DNA from: Rheinheimera baltica DSM 14885
GTDB taxonomy: Bacteria; Pseudomonadota; Gammaproteobacteria; Enterobacterales; Alteromonadaceae
NCBI RefSeq assembly: GCF_000425345.1
Contig: NZ_AUDG01000002.1
Coordinates: forward strand, 62,001-126,000
Length of the DNA: 64,000 nt
Direction of reading: 5' to 3'
The notes beneath the pieces were generated by a model. The model ran no database searches and was not told where the DNA came from. It worked only from the letters and a program-made list of their open reading frames with translations. The translations under genes and the position numbers were made by a program. Position 1 is the first letter of the stretch; every line of letters begins with the position of its first letter. Below, piece by piece: positions 8,489-17,658 of the stretch.

Positions 8489-10144
8489 TTAACCGCGAAG
8501 TTCTCGCCGTAAAATTTTACCCACATTGGTTTTGGGCAACTCTGAGCGAAATTCTACCAGTTTAGGCACTTTATAGCCCGTTAAATGTTGCCGACAGTGT
8601 TGGATCACTTCCTGCTCTGTCAGGCTGGCGTCTTTTTTCACAATAAACACTTTAACACTTTCACCACTGGCATCGTTTGGCACACCAACGGCGGCAACCT
8701 CCAATACTTTTTCGCTCATTGCGACCACTTCTTCAATTTCATTTGGATATACATTAAAACCGGATACCAAAATCATATCTTTTTTGCGGTCAACAATGTA
8801 AAAGAAGCCTTCTTCGTCCATACGGGCAATATCGCCGGTATATAGCCAGTCATCTTTTAATACTTTGTCGGTTTCTTCTGGCCGGTTTAAGTAGCCCAGC
8901 ATAACCTGCGGGCCTCTTACCAGCATTTCGCCGGCTTCACCTGGTGCCACATCTTTGCCGTCTTCATCCACCAGCCGAATATCCGTTGACGGTGCAGGTA
9001 AACCAATGCTGCCGTTAAAACTGTCTAAATCGTAAGGGCTAATGGTCACTAACGGGCAACACTCTGTCAGGCCGTAACCTTCAACTAAACGTGTACCAGT
9101 GGTTTTCTGCCATCTCTCAGCTACCGGGCGCTGCACTGCCATGCCACCACCTAACGACAACTTAAGCTTGGCAAAATCTAAATCGGCAAAACCCGGTGTA
9201 TTTAATAGCCCGTTAAACAACGTGTTTACACCGGTAATGGCCGTAAACGGGAATTGCGATAACTCTTTAACGAAGGCTTTCATATCACGCGGATTGGTGA
9301 TCAGTAAATTGGTGCCACCATACTTAAAGAACGTGAAGAAGTTCGCCGTTAACGCAAAGATATGATAAAGCGGTAACGCGGTAACAACGTACTCGGCACA
9401 TTTATTTAAGAAGCTATCAAGGCAACCACTGACCTGCTCCAGGTTACCCACCATATTACGGTGCGTAAGCATAGCCCCTTTTGATACCCCCGTGGTACCA
9501 CCGGTGTATTGCAAAAAGGCGATATCGCTACCACTCAGCGTGGGCTTGGTATAGCTAAGATTAGCCCCCTGCTCTAACGTGGTGTTAAAACGCGTGAAAG
9601 CCTTTAACTTATACGCAGGGATTAGCTTTTTAATGTGCTTAACGACTAAATTAACGATGGTCCCTTTAACCGTACCCAAACGGTCACCCATTTTGGTCAA
9701 TATCACATGGTCAAGTTTTACCTTATGTTCTACAGCAGCCAAGGTATGGGCAAAATTCTCAACGATAACAATAGCTTTAGCTTTAGAGTCGTTTAACTGA
9801 TGCTCAAGTTCGCGTGGCGTATATAGTGGGTTAACATTAACCACAACACAGCCAGCACGCAAAACGCCCATTAACGCAATAGGATATTGCAGTAAGTTAG
9901 GCATCATAATGGCAACCGCATCGCCTTTTTTCAGCCCAAGAATAGTTTGTAAATACGCAGCAAAAGCCGTGCTTTGCTGATCCAGCTCGCGATAGCTGAT
10001 GCTCTTACCCATATTGATAAAAGCCACTTTATCTGGGTACTGCGCAATGCTTTGTTCAAAAATATCTAATAATGACGGGTAATGATCGGCATTAATTTCT
10101 GCGGGTACGCCTGACGGGTAACGTTTTAACCAAACTCTATCCAC
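8489..10144 (-). CDS. fadD: Long-chain fatty acid-CoA ligase FadD
   Basis: Activates long-chain fatty acids to acyl-CoA (ATP to AMP + PPi) at the inner membrane as they enter beta-oxidation. The AMP-binding motif [12 protein letters not shown], the EGYGLTEC motif, the [11 protein letters not shown] hinge region and the C-terminal [19 protein letters not shown] segment are all present. The start is GTG 10144, giving [10 protein letters not shown], which lines up with E. coli FadD and sits behind a strong AGGAGAGG; an upstream frame start at 10198 has neither. Length 551 (E. coli 561). An inverted repeat lies about 130 bases upstream (see 10271-10291). Confidence 0.95.
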   Translation of the reverse strand: MDRVWLKRYPSGVPAEINADHYPSLLDIFEQSIAQYPDKVAFINMGKSISYRELDQQSTAFAAYLQTILGLKKGDAVAIMMPNLLQYPIALMGVLRAGCVVVNVNPLYTPRELEHQLNDSKAKAIVIVENFAHTLAAVEHKVKLDHVILTKMGDRLGTVKGTIVNLVVKHIKKLIPAYKLKAFTRFNTTLEQGANLSYTKPTLSGSDIAFLQYTGGTTGVSKGAMLTHRNMVGNLEQVSGCLDSFLNKCAEYVVTALPLYHIFALTANFFTFFKYGGTNLLITNPRDMKAFVKELSQFPFTAITGVNTLFNGLLNTPGFADLDFAKLKLSLGGGMAVQRPVAERWQKTTGTRLVEGYGLTECCPLVTISPYDLDSFNGSIGLPAPSTDIRLVDEDGKDVAPGEAGEMLVRGPQVMLGYLNRPEETDKVLKDDWLYTGDIARMDEEGFFYIVDRKKDMILVSGFNVYPNEIEEVVAMSEKVLEVAAVGVPNDASGESVKVFIVKKDASLTEQEVIQHCRQHLTGYKVPKLVEFRSELPKTNVGKILRRELRG

Positions 10145-10270
10145 CGTCCTCTCCTTTTGTCTAAGGTTATTATTGTATAGATATAAAACCACCGGCACGC
10201 AATCTGTTGCTGCGCTTTTATCCGTTTGTGGCTATATTGGAGTTTTTACTCTAACGACTAATCATCCCAT

Positions 10271-10291
10271 AATTGTAAACAATGTACAATT
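10271..10291. promoter_or_regulatory. Inverted repeat upstream of fadD
   Basis: AATTGTA (10271-10277), seven bases, TACAATT (10285-10291): a perfect interrupted palindrome in the region between fadD and the upstream methyltransferase-like gene. The inner part, ATTGTAAACAAT (10272-10283), also differs by one base from the palindrome repeated in the collagen island. It may be an operator for fadD. The regulator is unknown. Confidence 0.4.
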
Positions 10292-10338
10292 AGCCGTGGT
10301 TATTGAAAAAATAGTTACTGTCTTGGTTATTACAAAAG

Positions 10339-11202
10339 TTACTCTGTCGGTTCTTGTAATGGTTTAACAAATTTTAGTGTCATTCGATCACTTTCACCGA
10401 TAGCAAGATACTCTTGTTTGTTGTAGTTGCCCATAGCAAATGTTGGTGGCAATGCATACACCCCCTTAGGGTAATTTTTGGTGTCGGCCGGGTTTGCATT
10501 AATTTCGCTGGTAGCAACTAAGCTAAAGCCCGCCTGCTCGGCAGCCTGAATTAAATAAGACTCATCAAGATAGCCATCAACCGCCGAACTGGAAATATCA
10601 GATAACCTTGCCGCTCTGTGTTCAACCATACCCAGCACGCCGCCAGGTTTAAGCACTTGAAACAAGCTTTGCAAGGTCGCAAATAAATTGCCGTCTTCAT
10701 TCCATATGTGGGCATTACGGAACGTTAGCACCATATCAAACTGGTCATTCTGTTGCGGGTACAGCAATGGCGGTTCCAGCTCTACCAATGCAGGTTCACC
10801 AAAATAGGCTTTTTCTTCAATTAAACGTTCAGCTAAACGTGCACTTACCCGCGCCCAAAAAATGCTGCGTTCATCTTTGAAAGAACCATCGTTTTGCTTA
10901 AACTGCGCCAGGGTTAATTGCCCCTGATCTTTCAAAAATGGCGCCAGTATTTCGGTGTACCAACCATGTCCTGGCCATATCTCCAGCACGGACATATTCG
11001 GCTGTATACCAAAAAACGCGAGCGTTTCAACCGGATTACGATATTGATTACGCTGTATATTAAGCTCACTACGCTGTGGTGCGGCCGCCAGCTGTTCAAG
11101 CTTGATTAACGACTGCTCAGCAGAAACGTGTACAGAAGCGAAAGATAAGCAGCTGAAAAATAACGGTAAAATCATTGTCTTTGTTCTAATTGTAATTGAC
11201 AT
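10339..11202 (-). CDS. Exported class I methyltransferase-like protein
   Basis: A 287-residue protein with an N-terminal signal peptide (hydrophobic core ILPLFFSCLSFASVHVSA) and a Rossmann-like SAM methyltransferase fold: NMSVLEIWPGHGWYTEILAPFL resembles motif I, DMVLTFRNAHIWNE motif IV, VLKPGGVLGMVEHR motif post-IV. Such exported predicted methyltransferases occur widely in gammaproteobacteria. SAM is not expected in the periplasm, so catalytic activity is doubtful; the glycine-rich loop is degenerate (EIWPGHGW). Function unknown. A second possible start lies at M10. Confidence 0.8.
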   Translation of the reverse strand: MSITIRTKTMILPLFFSCLSFASVHVSAEQSLIKLEQLAAAPQRSELNIQRNQYRNPVETLAFFGIQPNMSVLEIWPGHGWYTEILAPFLKDQGQLTLAQFKQNDGSFKDERSIFWARVSARLAERLIEEKAYFGEPALVELEPPLLYPQQNDQFDMVLTFRNAHIWNEDGNLFATLQSLFQVLKPGGVLGMVEHRAARLSDISSSAVDGYLDESYLIQAAEQAGFSLVATSEINANPADTKNYPKGVYALPPTFAMGNYNKQEYLAIGESDRMTLKFVKPLQEPTE

Positions 11203-11454
11203 ACTTCAAACCTTACTGATTACTGACTCTACGACGTCAGGGCGTTTAATGCCGGAAAAGGAACTGAATTATTCGTTTGATTGTTCAGTTTTAATTCAGT
11301 TCCATTTACACCTAATTTAGCCACACTAACGAGCGAACGCAAAGTAAAACATTGAGCGCATGCATTTAGCGCTTTGTCGACATCGCTTTGTCATAACAAC
11401 GCTATAAAGTACACTAGCAACCCAGAACATCAAGCTCTAATAAGGTAAACCTGA

Positions 11455-12753
11455 ATGCGCCTGCGTTTGTTATCGTTGTCAATGTTGTTAGCCCCTTCTC
11501 TTGCTCTGGCAGCACCAAAAAATATTATTTATATGATAGGTGATGGCATGGGCCCCACCTATTTGTCGGCATATCGCTATTACCAGTACGATAACAGCAC
11601 TAAAGGGGTTGAAAACACTATTTTTGATGAGTTGTGGCAAGGCATGGCCAGTACTTATCCAGATGATGATACCTATGTTACCGACTCCGCCGCAGGTGCT
11701 ACCGCATTAGCTACCGGTGAAAAAAGCTATAACGGTGCAATATCAGTAAACCGCCAGCATATTCCTATAGGTACCATGATGCAGCTTGCCAAGCGCCTTG
11801 GTAAAGCTAACGGTATAGTTGCGAGCTCTCAAATTAACCATGCAACGCCAGCCTCATTCTTAGCACACAATAAAAGCCGCAGTAACTACGATGATATTGC
11901 CAATATGTATGTCGATTACAAGATTAACGGTAGGCCGGTGGCTGACGTGATGCTGGGCGGCGGCATTAAATATTTTCAGCGCAAAGACCGCGATTTAGTC
12001 AGTGAATTTAAACAACTGGGTTTTCAATATACCGACAGTTGGCAACAACTTGATACCCTAACCCAATTACCGGCTTTAGCCTTACTCGCTGAAACAGCGC
12101 TACCGGCGGCACTTAATAGTTCACAAAACGCTCAGTTGGCTACGCTTACGACAAAGGCATTACAGCTGTTAACCCCAGCAGAAAAAGGCTTTGTGCTGAT
12201 GGTAGAAGGCAGCCAAATTGATTGGTGTGGCCATGATAACGATATTGCCTGCGCCATGGCCGAAATGGACGATTTTGCCAAAGCGATTGCTGTAGCCAAA
12301 GCTTACGTTGATAAGCATCCGGATACGTTGTTGATCATAACTGCTGATCACGAAACCGGCGGTATGACATTGGGTGCTGCAGGCGCATATCTGTGGCTAC
12401 CCAAAGTAGTTCAAAAGGTAAAGGCGACGGGAAGAAGCATTGCTACGCAATTAAAACAGGCTGAGTCTGACACTGCAGCACTCGTACTTTGGGCTGATTT
12501 AACCTCGATAACCTTAACCGAAGAAGAACAAGCCGCATTACTGGCGGCGCGGCAACAAGATGAAAAGACATTACGTGTTTTGTCTAACCAGCTGGTTGCC
12601 AAATACTCTTACACCGGTTGGACCACGGGTGGGCACACCGCTACAGATGTGGCGGTGCTAGCATATGGCAAATGGCGTGATGACTTTAGCGGTTTTCAAG
12701 ACAATACCCAGATAGCTAAAAAACTTATCCAGTTTATTCAACAAACCAAGTAG
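11455..12753 (+). CDS. Alkaline phosphatase
   Basis: Periplasmic metal-dependent phosphomonoesterase of the PhoA superfamily, 432 residues with a signal peptide (cut near SLALA, residue 19). D30 in YMIGDGMG binds metal; S78 in YVTDSAAGATA is the phosphorylated nucleophile; ITADHETGG carries further Zn ligands; TGGHTATDVAV holds the last conserved His. It is shorter than E. coli PhoA (471) and closer to the environmental alkaline phosphatases with a lysine or histidine near site 3. It releases phosphate from organic monoesters. It ends four bases from the convergent chalcone-isomerase-like gene. Confidence 0.92.
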   Translation: MRLRLLSLSMLLAPSLALAAPKNIIYMIGDGMGPTYLSAYRYYQYDNSTKGVENTIFDELWQGMASTYPDDDTYVTDSAAGATALATGEKSYNGAISVNRQHIPIGTMMQLAKRLGKANGIVASSQINHATPASFLAHNKSRSNYDDIANMYVDYKINGRPVADVMLGGGIKYFQRKDRDLVSEFKQLGFQYTDSWQQLDTLTQLPALALLAETALPAALNSSQNAQLATLTTKALQLLTPAEKGFVLMVEGSQIDWCGHDNDIACAMAEMDDFAKAIAVAKAYVDKHPDTLLIITADHETGGMTLGAAGAYLWLPKVVQKVKATGRSIATQLKQAESDTAALVLWADLTSITLTEEEQAALLAARQQDEKTLRVLSNQLVAKYSYTGWTTGGHTATDVAVLAYGKWRDDFSGFQDNTQIAKKLIQFIQQTK

Positions 12754-12757
12754 GCTG

Positions 12758-13258
12758 TTATGGCGCCGCGATAAGCTCGCGGCGCAGTTTGGGTGCACTG
12801 GTATCAGGGTGCAACCAGATATCAAAAAATGCCGCTCCAAAAGTGACATCGTCTACGACACCGGTCTCAACACCATTTAAATAGAATGTCACCTTACCGT
12901 CTGGTTGTAGCAGCGCAGCCAAGGTATCGCCCTCTGTAACATCTTGCCATAGCGTTTGTAATAGCTTTGCCCACTGCTGTTGTTGTTCTGTACTGGTAAA
13001 GCCAAGTTTTTGCCACTCATCTACGGTCGCATCAATAAACTGCTGTTTGCTGATATCACGCTTATACGTTAGCTCTAACAATAATGGGCTGCTGGTAGCG
13101 TAATCAATGAATTTGCCATCTGTGGTTGCAAGGCGCGCATCATAAAGCTGCCAAAACAAGTAGCGATAACTGCCTTGCCCTACCGTAGTGAAATCTGGCA
13201 TGGCAAGTAAATTAAAGCTAAACAACAACGCCAAAATAGCACTACAACGCCGGCGCAT
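12758..13258 (-). CDS. Chalcone isomerase-like protein
   Basis: A 166-residue exported protein (signal MRRRCSAILALLFSFNLLA) with the bacterial chalcone isomerase-like fold signature: GQGSYRYLFWQLYDARL, LELTYKRDIS and the C-terminal FGAAFFDIWLHPDTSAPKLRREL motif. The start at 13258 has a perfect AGGAGG. The family name refers to fold only; flavonoid isomerase activity is not expected. It is the third gene of a tight operon (SDR, DUF2878, this gene) and overlaps the DUF2878 gene by 17 bases, so translation is probably coupled. Confidence 0.85.
   Translation of the reverse strand: MRRRCSAILALLFSFNLLAMPDFTTVGQGSYRYLFWQLYDARLATTDGKFIDYATSSPLLLELTYKRDISKQQFIDATVDEWQKLGFTSTEQQQQWAKLLQTLWQDVTEGDTLAALLQPDGKVTFYLNGVETGVVDDVTFGAAFFDIWLHPDTSAPKLRRELIAAP
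12761..12790 (+). terminator. Possible terminator hairpin in a convergent gene end
   Basis: GCGCCGCGA (12763-12771), loop TAAGC, TCGCGGCGC (12777-12785), then AGTTT. A 9 bp GC-rich stem starting 10 bases after the alkaline phosphatase stop. It lies inside the 3' coding end of the chalcone-isomerase-like gene. The T tract is short, so its strength is uncertain. Confidence 0.45.
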
Positions 13259-13745
13259 AAAACCTCCTGCTTTGTCCCAAAGCAATAGCAATAGCGGCCC
13301 ATACCACTACCAGCACGATGGCTGAGTATTCCGCTAGCGGAAACTGCAATAGGCCACCACTTAGCTTAGCACCGCCCCAATACGACATTGGCCCGCCAAT
13401 GCCGCCCAGCACTGCAGCAACCCAAGGGCGGGTTAGCACTGACGCCATAAATTCGACTGAAGCCAAGGCAAACATAGCCCACAGTAGCACAAACCATGAT
13501 GGCATTAGCATACTGCCCTCAAACTGCAATACGCCAGTTAACAGCAAGATGACATCAACGCTTACTCCTAACAGCAAAATACCGCCAACCGCGATTCGTG
13601 CTTTCGACGTTAACTTAAACATGGCATATATAAAATATCCCACCACCGGCAACATGGCGATGTACTGCCAGCCTATCAATGCAAACCAGCTTAGTTGGAA
13701 ACCAATAAAGGCCCGCCAATGAAATGTGCTTAGCGCTGTTGTCAT
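13242..13745 (-). CDS. DUF2878 membrane protein
   Basis: A 167-residue inner-membrane protein with about five hydrophobic segments (for example FIGFQLSWFALIGW, IAVGGILLLGVSVDVILLL, SAIVLVVVWAAIAIAL). It carries the DUF2878 hallmark QFEGSMLMPSWFVLLWAMFA and GGPMSYWGGAKLSG motifs. Function unknown. The ATG overlaps the stop of the SDR gene by four bases (ATGA), and the chalcone-isomerase-like gene overlaps its end. In related bacteria this family travels with SDR, DUF1365, cyclopropane synthase-like and photolyase genes tied to photooxidative stress; those partners are missing here. Confidence 0.88.
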   Translation of the reverse strand: MTTALSTFHWRAFIGFQLSWFALIGWQYIAMLPVVGYFIYAMFKLTSKARIAVGGILLLGVSVDVILLLTGVLQFEGSMLMPSWFVLLWAMFALASVEFMASVLTRPWVAAVLGGIGGPMSYWGGAKLSGGLLQFPLAEYSAIVLVVVWAAIAIALGQSRRFYAPAL

Positions 13746-14479
13746 TGTTTCATCCTGGCAGCCACATTGTTACGTAACCGATAAGGCAAAAGTGACAGCA
13801 ATTTCAACATAATACTTAACCGACGCGGGAAACGAATGCGCTGTTTACCGGCAGCAAGCCCGCTGTAAATACGCTCTGCTGCGGTATCAGTGCTAACTAA
13901 AAAGGGCATGCTAAAGTCGTTTTTTTGCGTTAGAGGTGTGTCGACAAAGCCCGGTTCAATTAAACTTACCGATATACCGCTGTCGACTAAATCTATCCGT
14001 AAACTGTCAGCAAAATAACTTACCGCCGCTTTACTGGCACCATACGCTTGGGCGCGGGTAAACGGGAAAAAATGTGCCATTGAGCTAACAATAGCTAATT
14101 GCGGTGACATAGAAGCCTTTAGCAACGGCATAAAGTATTTGCTTGCTGCAACCACGGCATGGAAGTTAATGGCGAAGGTGCGATCAAACGCGGCTAAATC
14201 TAAGTCGGTTGCGTCAACATACTCGCAAGTACCCGCATTTAACAACACCAGATCTAACACTACTCCCTCTTCAAGCAATTGCTCAGCTGCCGAACAAAGC
14301 GCTGCGGTATCCGTTAAATCCAGCGGTAATGCTTTAATGCCAGTGTGCTGGGCAAGTTGATTCAGTTTATCTTCAGAGCGCGCCACAGCATAAACTGTCC
14401 AGCCATTGGCGGCATAATACAGCGCTAGCGCGTGTCCAATGCCTGAACTGGCACCGGTAATTAAACAGGTAGAAGTCAT
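13742..14479 (-). CDS. SDR family oxidoreductase
   Basis: A 245-residue NAD(P)-dependent short-chain dehydrogenase. The cofactor-binding motif is TGASSGIG near residue 8, NAG is in VLLNAGTCEY, and the catalytic S...YxxxK is present (IVSSMAHF...AYGASKAAV). Substrate unknown. It is the first gene of the three-gene operon with DUF2878 and the chalcone-isomerase-like gene. The C-terminus (RFPRRLSIMLKLLSLLPYRL) is hydrophobic and basic and may contact the membrane. Confidence 0.9.
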   Translation of the reverse strand: MTSTCLITGASSGIGHALALYYAANGWTVYAVARSEDKLNQLAQHTGIKALPLDLTDTAALCSAAEQLLEEGVVLDLVLLNAGTCEYVDATDLDLAAFDRTFAINFHAVVAASKYFMPLLKASMSPQLAIVSSMAHFFPFTRAQAYGASKAAVSYFADSLRIDLVDSGISVSLIEPGFVDTPLTQKNDFSMPFLVSTDTAAERIYSGLAAGKQRIRFPRRLSIMLKLLSLLPYRLRNNVAARMKQ

Positions 14480-14575
14480 AACCGTCTCTTAACAGTAATT
14501 TACCTTTAAGACTACGATGCAGGGTGTGGTTTGGATTTAGAAATAAACTGGGTTTTGCCAAGAGCCCGTTTTTGC

Positions 14576-14878
14576 TTAGGCGTAAAGATCGACACCCAGC
14601 ATAGATTGCACTTCGCTACGGCGTTGCTCGTTAGCCTGGCTTTGATAAGCATCTATGGCTTGCTGGCTACGTTTGTCGGTAGCAGAGCGGAAATTTGTTT
14701 GTTGACGGCGCTCATCATCCAGCCGGTCAGTTACTTCAGCGCTGGCACGAATACCACGGCCTTTAGGCAGCTCTGTTGCTTCTTCGTTGCGCGGCAGCGC
14801 ACGACGAGGCTCGTTGCCACTAAAAACACTGGCAACGTTGCTACTGGCATTTAGACTTTGATTTACGTTTAAGCTCAT
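14576..14878 (-). CDS. Small conserved hypothetical protein
   Basis: A 100-residue, highly polar protein starting MSLNVNQSLN. It is rich in Arg, Glu, Gln and Asn with no membrane segment, and its C-terminal half (about 45-90) looks helical or coiled (DRLDDERRQQ, AIDAYQSQANEQRR). It ends LGVDLYA. I do not recognise the family, though a similar small gene next to tsaB seems common in this bacterial group. It lies 61 bases downstream of tsaB on the same strand, so it is probably the last gene of the yoaA-tsaB operon. Confidence 0.7.
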   Translation of the reverse strand: MSLNVNQSLNASSNVASVFSGNEPRRALPRNEEATELPKGRGIRASAEVTDRLDDERRQQTNFRSATDKRSQQAIDAYQSQANEQRRSEVQSMLGVDLYA

Positions 14879-14939
14879 CACATCATCACTTAAGCAAACT
14901 GGTTTAATTATAACCAGTCTGCATTAATAGCCAAGTTAT

Positions 14940-15635
14940 TTATCGTCCCGGCAGTTTTTGCCAGGTAACATCATCCCGCACATACACCGGTTCGGCATGT
15001 TCGGCGGCAATAAACTGTCCGGCGGCCAGTGCCGGCAGTGACAGACTTAGCATATCCTGCGCTGACGGGTATAACACATCATTGAGGATAACTGCGTTTT
15101 GCTTTTGTTGCAGTTGCTGTTCATAAGTTTGCCAGCCGGTGCCGACAGCGTAAACTTCACCACCGATATCAAAAACAGGTAAATCATGAGGTTTTATCGC
15201 CACTTCGCCCGAGCTTGGTAGCATCAGGCCGTTTTTTAAGCGAAAACTGGCGATATACACCTCTGCCATACGCGCATCTATTGCTGCAATAACCTGCTCG
15301 GCACTGTGCAACCTATGTGCAGCTTGCGCCATTGCCGCGAGTGTAGAAACACCATACACCGGCACGTCAGCACCAAATGCCAGGCCCTGGGTTACGCCAA
15401 CACCAATGCGCACACCGGTAAAACTTCCCGGACCACGGCCAAACACAATGCCATCAAGCTGGCTAAGACCTATACCTGCCTGAGACAGCAGCTGTTGCAC
15501 CATTGGTAAAATACGTTTGCTGTGTTGCTGGGGGCAAACCTCGTCTAGCGTTAACCTCTCGGCCCCGATCTGCAATGCCACAGAGCAGGCTTCAGTTGAA
15601 GTATCTAAGGCAAGTAACTTTACGGCAGTTGGCAT
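14940..15635 (-). CDS. tsaB: tRNA threonylcarbamoyladenosine biosynthesis protein TsaB
   Basis: TsaB (YeaZ) is the non-catalytic partner of TsaD in making t6A at position 37 of ANN-decoding tRNAs. From ATG 15635 it has 231 residues, the same length as E. coli TsaB. Motifs: LLALDTSTEACSVAL at the start, ISQLDGIVFGRGPGSFTGVRIG (the ASKHA-fold GPGSFTG signature), and AAIDARMAEVY. The start overlaps the yoaA stop (TGATG), so the two are translationally coupled. Confidence 0.95.
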   Translation of the reverse strand: MPTAVKLLALDTSTEACSVALQIGAERLTLDEVCPQQHSKRILPMVQQLLSQAGIGLSQLDGIVFGRGPGSFTGVRIGVGVTQGLAFGADVPVYGVSTLAAMAQAAHRLHSAEQVIAAIDARMAEVYIASFRLKNGLMLPSSGEVAIKPHDLPVFDIGGEVYAVGTGWQTYEQQLQQKQNAVILNDVLYPSAQDMLSLSLPALAAGQFIAAEHAEPVYVRDDVTWQKLPGR

Positions 15636-17566
15636 CACGTTGGATTGTCCTGTTTCATCTGTTGTAAAAAATCGACCGCGGTATCTAAACAACGGGTACG
15701 CCGCATGGGCGGTAAACTGGTTAAAAACACTTCGCCATAAGGTTTGGTTACCAGGCGATTATCACAAATTACCATCACGCCGCGGTCAGTAACGTCACGA
15801 ATAAGGCGGCCTACACCTTGTTTTAGTGTGATAACCGCTTGCGGCAATTGTACCTGCGCAAACGGATCCAAGCCACGCATAACACAATCTTCACTGCGTG
15901 CCTGTAGCAACGGTTCATCTGGTGAAGCAAAGGGTAGTTTATCAATTATCACGCAGCTTAGCGTGTCACCGCGCACGTCTACCCCTTCCCAAAAGCTACC
16001 GGTGCCTAACAGCACTGCATTGTCTAATGTTACAAACTGTTCCAGTAATAAACGTTTGCCGGTACTGCCCTGCACTAAAACCGGCTGACGAATAAGATCG
16101 GGTAATTGCTGAGCTACCATTTGCAGCATGCGATGGCTGGTAAATAAGAAAAAACACCTGCCGTTATTAGCTTCAATTAAGCGACAGGCAATTTGCAATA
16201 GGGTGTTAGCCATTGCCGGTTCATGTGGCTCTGGCATAAAGCGAGGCACACATAATAATGCCTGCTCAGCGTAGTCAAATGGGCTTTCTAATAATAAGGT
16301 TTTGGCTTGTTGCAGCCCCATTTGATCGGTGTAATGGCTAAAGCCATGATTCACCGATAAGGTGGCAGAGGTAAAGATCCAGCTACGCTCATCAGCGGCG
16401 ACAATAGCGCGAAACTTGTCGGCAATACTCAGCGGTGTCAAATGCAAGCTAACATGCAAACGCGTGGTCTCATACCACAGGCTAACACCGCTTTGTTGCG
16501 TATCCATTAGTTTGAGTAAACGGGCTTTGGCCTGTGCTAAACGTTCAAAGGCATTGTCGATTAAATCGCTGCGGCCTAAGCTGCTTTTCAGCACCAGATA
16601 CAACATATCTATGGCTTCACTCACGCGATTTAATGCCGTTTGCATCTGCGGATTTTGATAAGCATCACGCCAATTGCCTTTAGCGGGTTCGGTACCAAAT
16701 TGCAAGCGCCAATCTTTAATCAGCAGTGCCACTTTATCAGCGGTTTTTGCCAGTTGCGGATGATCACGCAGTTCGGTTTTACAGGCGGTTTCGATATCAC
16801 GGCATAAATCCAGTAACAGACGGCTGGAGACATTTTCACCAAAATAATCACTGGCAATATCCGGTAGCTGGTGCGCTTCGTCGAAAATAATCACATCCAT
16901 TTGTGGCAGTAGCTCGCCAAACCCAGTGTCTTTTAGGGCTAAGTCGGCAAAAAACAGATGATGATTAACCACCACAACATCGGCTGCCTGCGCTTTTTTG
17001 CGCGCTTTAAGTAAGTGGCAATCTTCGTACACCGGGCAGTCTTTGCCTAAACAGTTATCAGTGGTGCTGGTGACGTAAGGCAGGGCTTTGGAATCTTCAG
17101 CAATATAGCTTAGCTCGCCAATATCACCGCTTTGCGTTTCTGCTGACCACTTTTTAATCAGGCTAAGGTCCTGAATAAGCTGTTCGTCCTGCATTGGTAC
17201 ATGGTTGTAATGCTGTTCAAGGCGAAATAAACATAAATAATTGCTGCGCCCTTTAAGCAAGGCCAGTTGCAGGGGGCTTGCCAGCGCTTTTACCACCTTG
17301 GGTAAATCACGAAAATACAGCTGCTCTTGCAGGTTTTTAGTACCGGTAGACAACACCACTTTTTTGCCACTGAGTAGCGCAGGCACCAAATAGGCATAGG
17401 TTTTGCCCGTGCCGGTACCGGCTTCAACCACTAAAGCGCCAGGGGTTTCAATAACATCGGCCACGGCCTGCGCCATTTCTACTTGCGCATCACGGGCGTT
17501 AAAACCGCTAATGTGCTGGGCTAGTGCGCCGTTTGGCGCGAAGGCAGAACTCACTTGCTTACGCAT
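15635..17566 (-). CDS. yoaA: DinG-family ATP-dependent helicase YoaA
   Basis: XPD/DinG-type 5'-3' DNA helicase; E. coli YoaA partners with HolC in repair of stalled forks. 643 residues from ATG 17566 (a TTG at 17590 adds eight residues). Walker A is in VEAGTGTGKTYAYL, the DEAH box in IIFDEAHQLPD, and an iron-sulfur cysteine group in the CLFRLEQ and DNCLGKDCPVYEDC segments. C-terminal motifs are FWEGVDVRGDTLS and LKQGVGRLIRD. The yoaA-tsaB pairing matches E. coli. Confidence 0.94.
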   Translation of the reverse strand: MRKQVSSAFAPNGALAQHISGFNARDAQVEMAQAVADVIETPGALVVEAGTGTGKTYAYLVPALLSGKKVVLSTGTKNLQEQLYFRDLPKVVKALASPLQLALLKGRSNYLCLFRLEQHYNHVPMQDEQLIQDLSLIKKWSAETQSGDIGELSYIAEDSKALPYVTSTTDNCLGKDCPVYEDCHLLKARKKAQAADVVVVNHHLFFADLALKDTGFGELLPQMDVIIFDEAHQLPDIASDYFGENVSSRLLLDLCRDIETACKTELRDHPQLAKTADKVALLIKDWRLQFGTEPAKGNWRDAYQNPQMQTALNRVSEAIDMLYLVLKSSLGRSDLIDNAFERLAQAKARLLKLMDTQQSGVSLWYETTRLHVSLHLTPLSIADKFRAIVAADERSWIFTSATLSVNHGFSHYTDQMGLQQAKTLLLESPFDYAEQALLCVPRFMPEPHEPAMANTLLQIACRLIEANNGRCFFLFTSHRMLQMVAQQLPDLIRQPVLVQGSTGKRLLLEQFVTLDNAVLLGTGSFWEGVDVRGDTLSCVIIDKLPFASPDEPLLQARSEDCVMRGLDPFAQVQLPQAVITLKQGVGRLIRDVTDRGVMVICDNRLVTKPYGEVFLTSLPPMRRTRCLDTAVDFLQQMKQDNPT

Positions 17567-17658
17567 AGCAACTTCGCATGGGGTAACCAAAAGATATCAA
17601 CACGTATACAACCGGCTAAAAAATTAGTGCGCTATTATGCCTTGAACAGCAGAAAAAT

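Noticed and set aside
13318..13722. 134-codon frame opposite the DUF2878 gene
   Set aside because: Lies fully antisense to an overlapping operon gene, with no family features.
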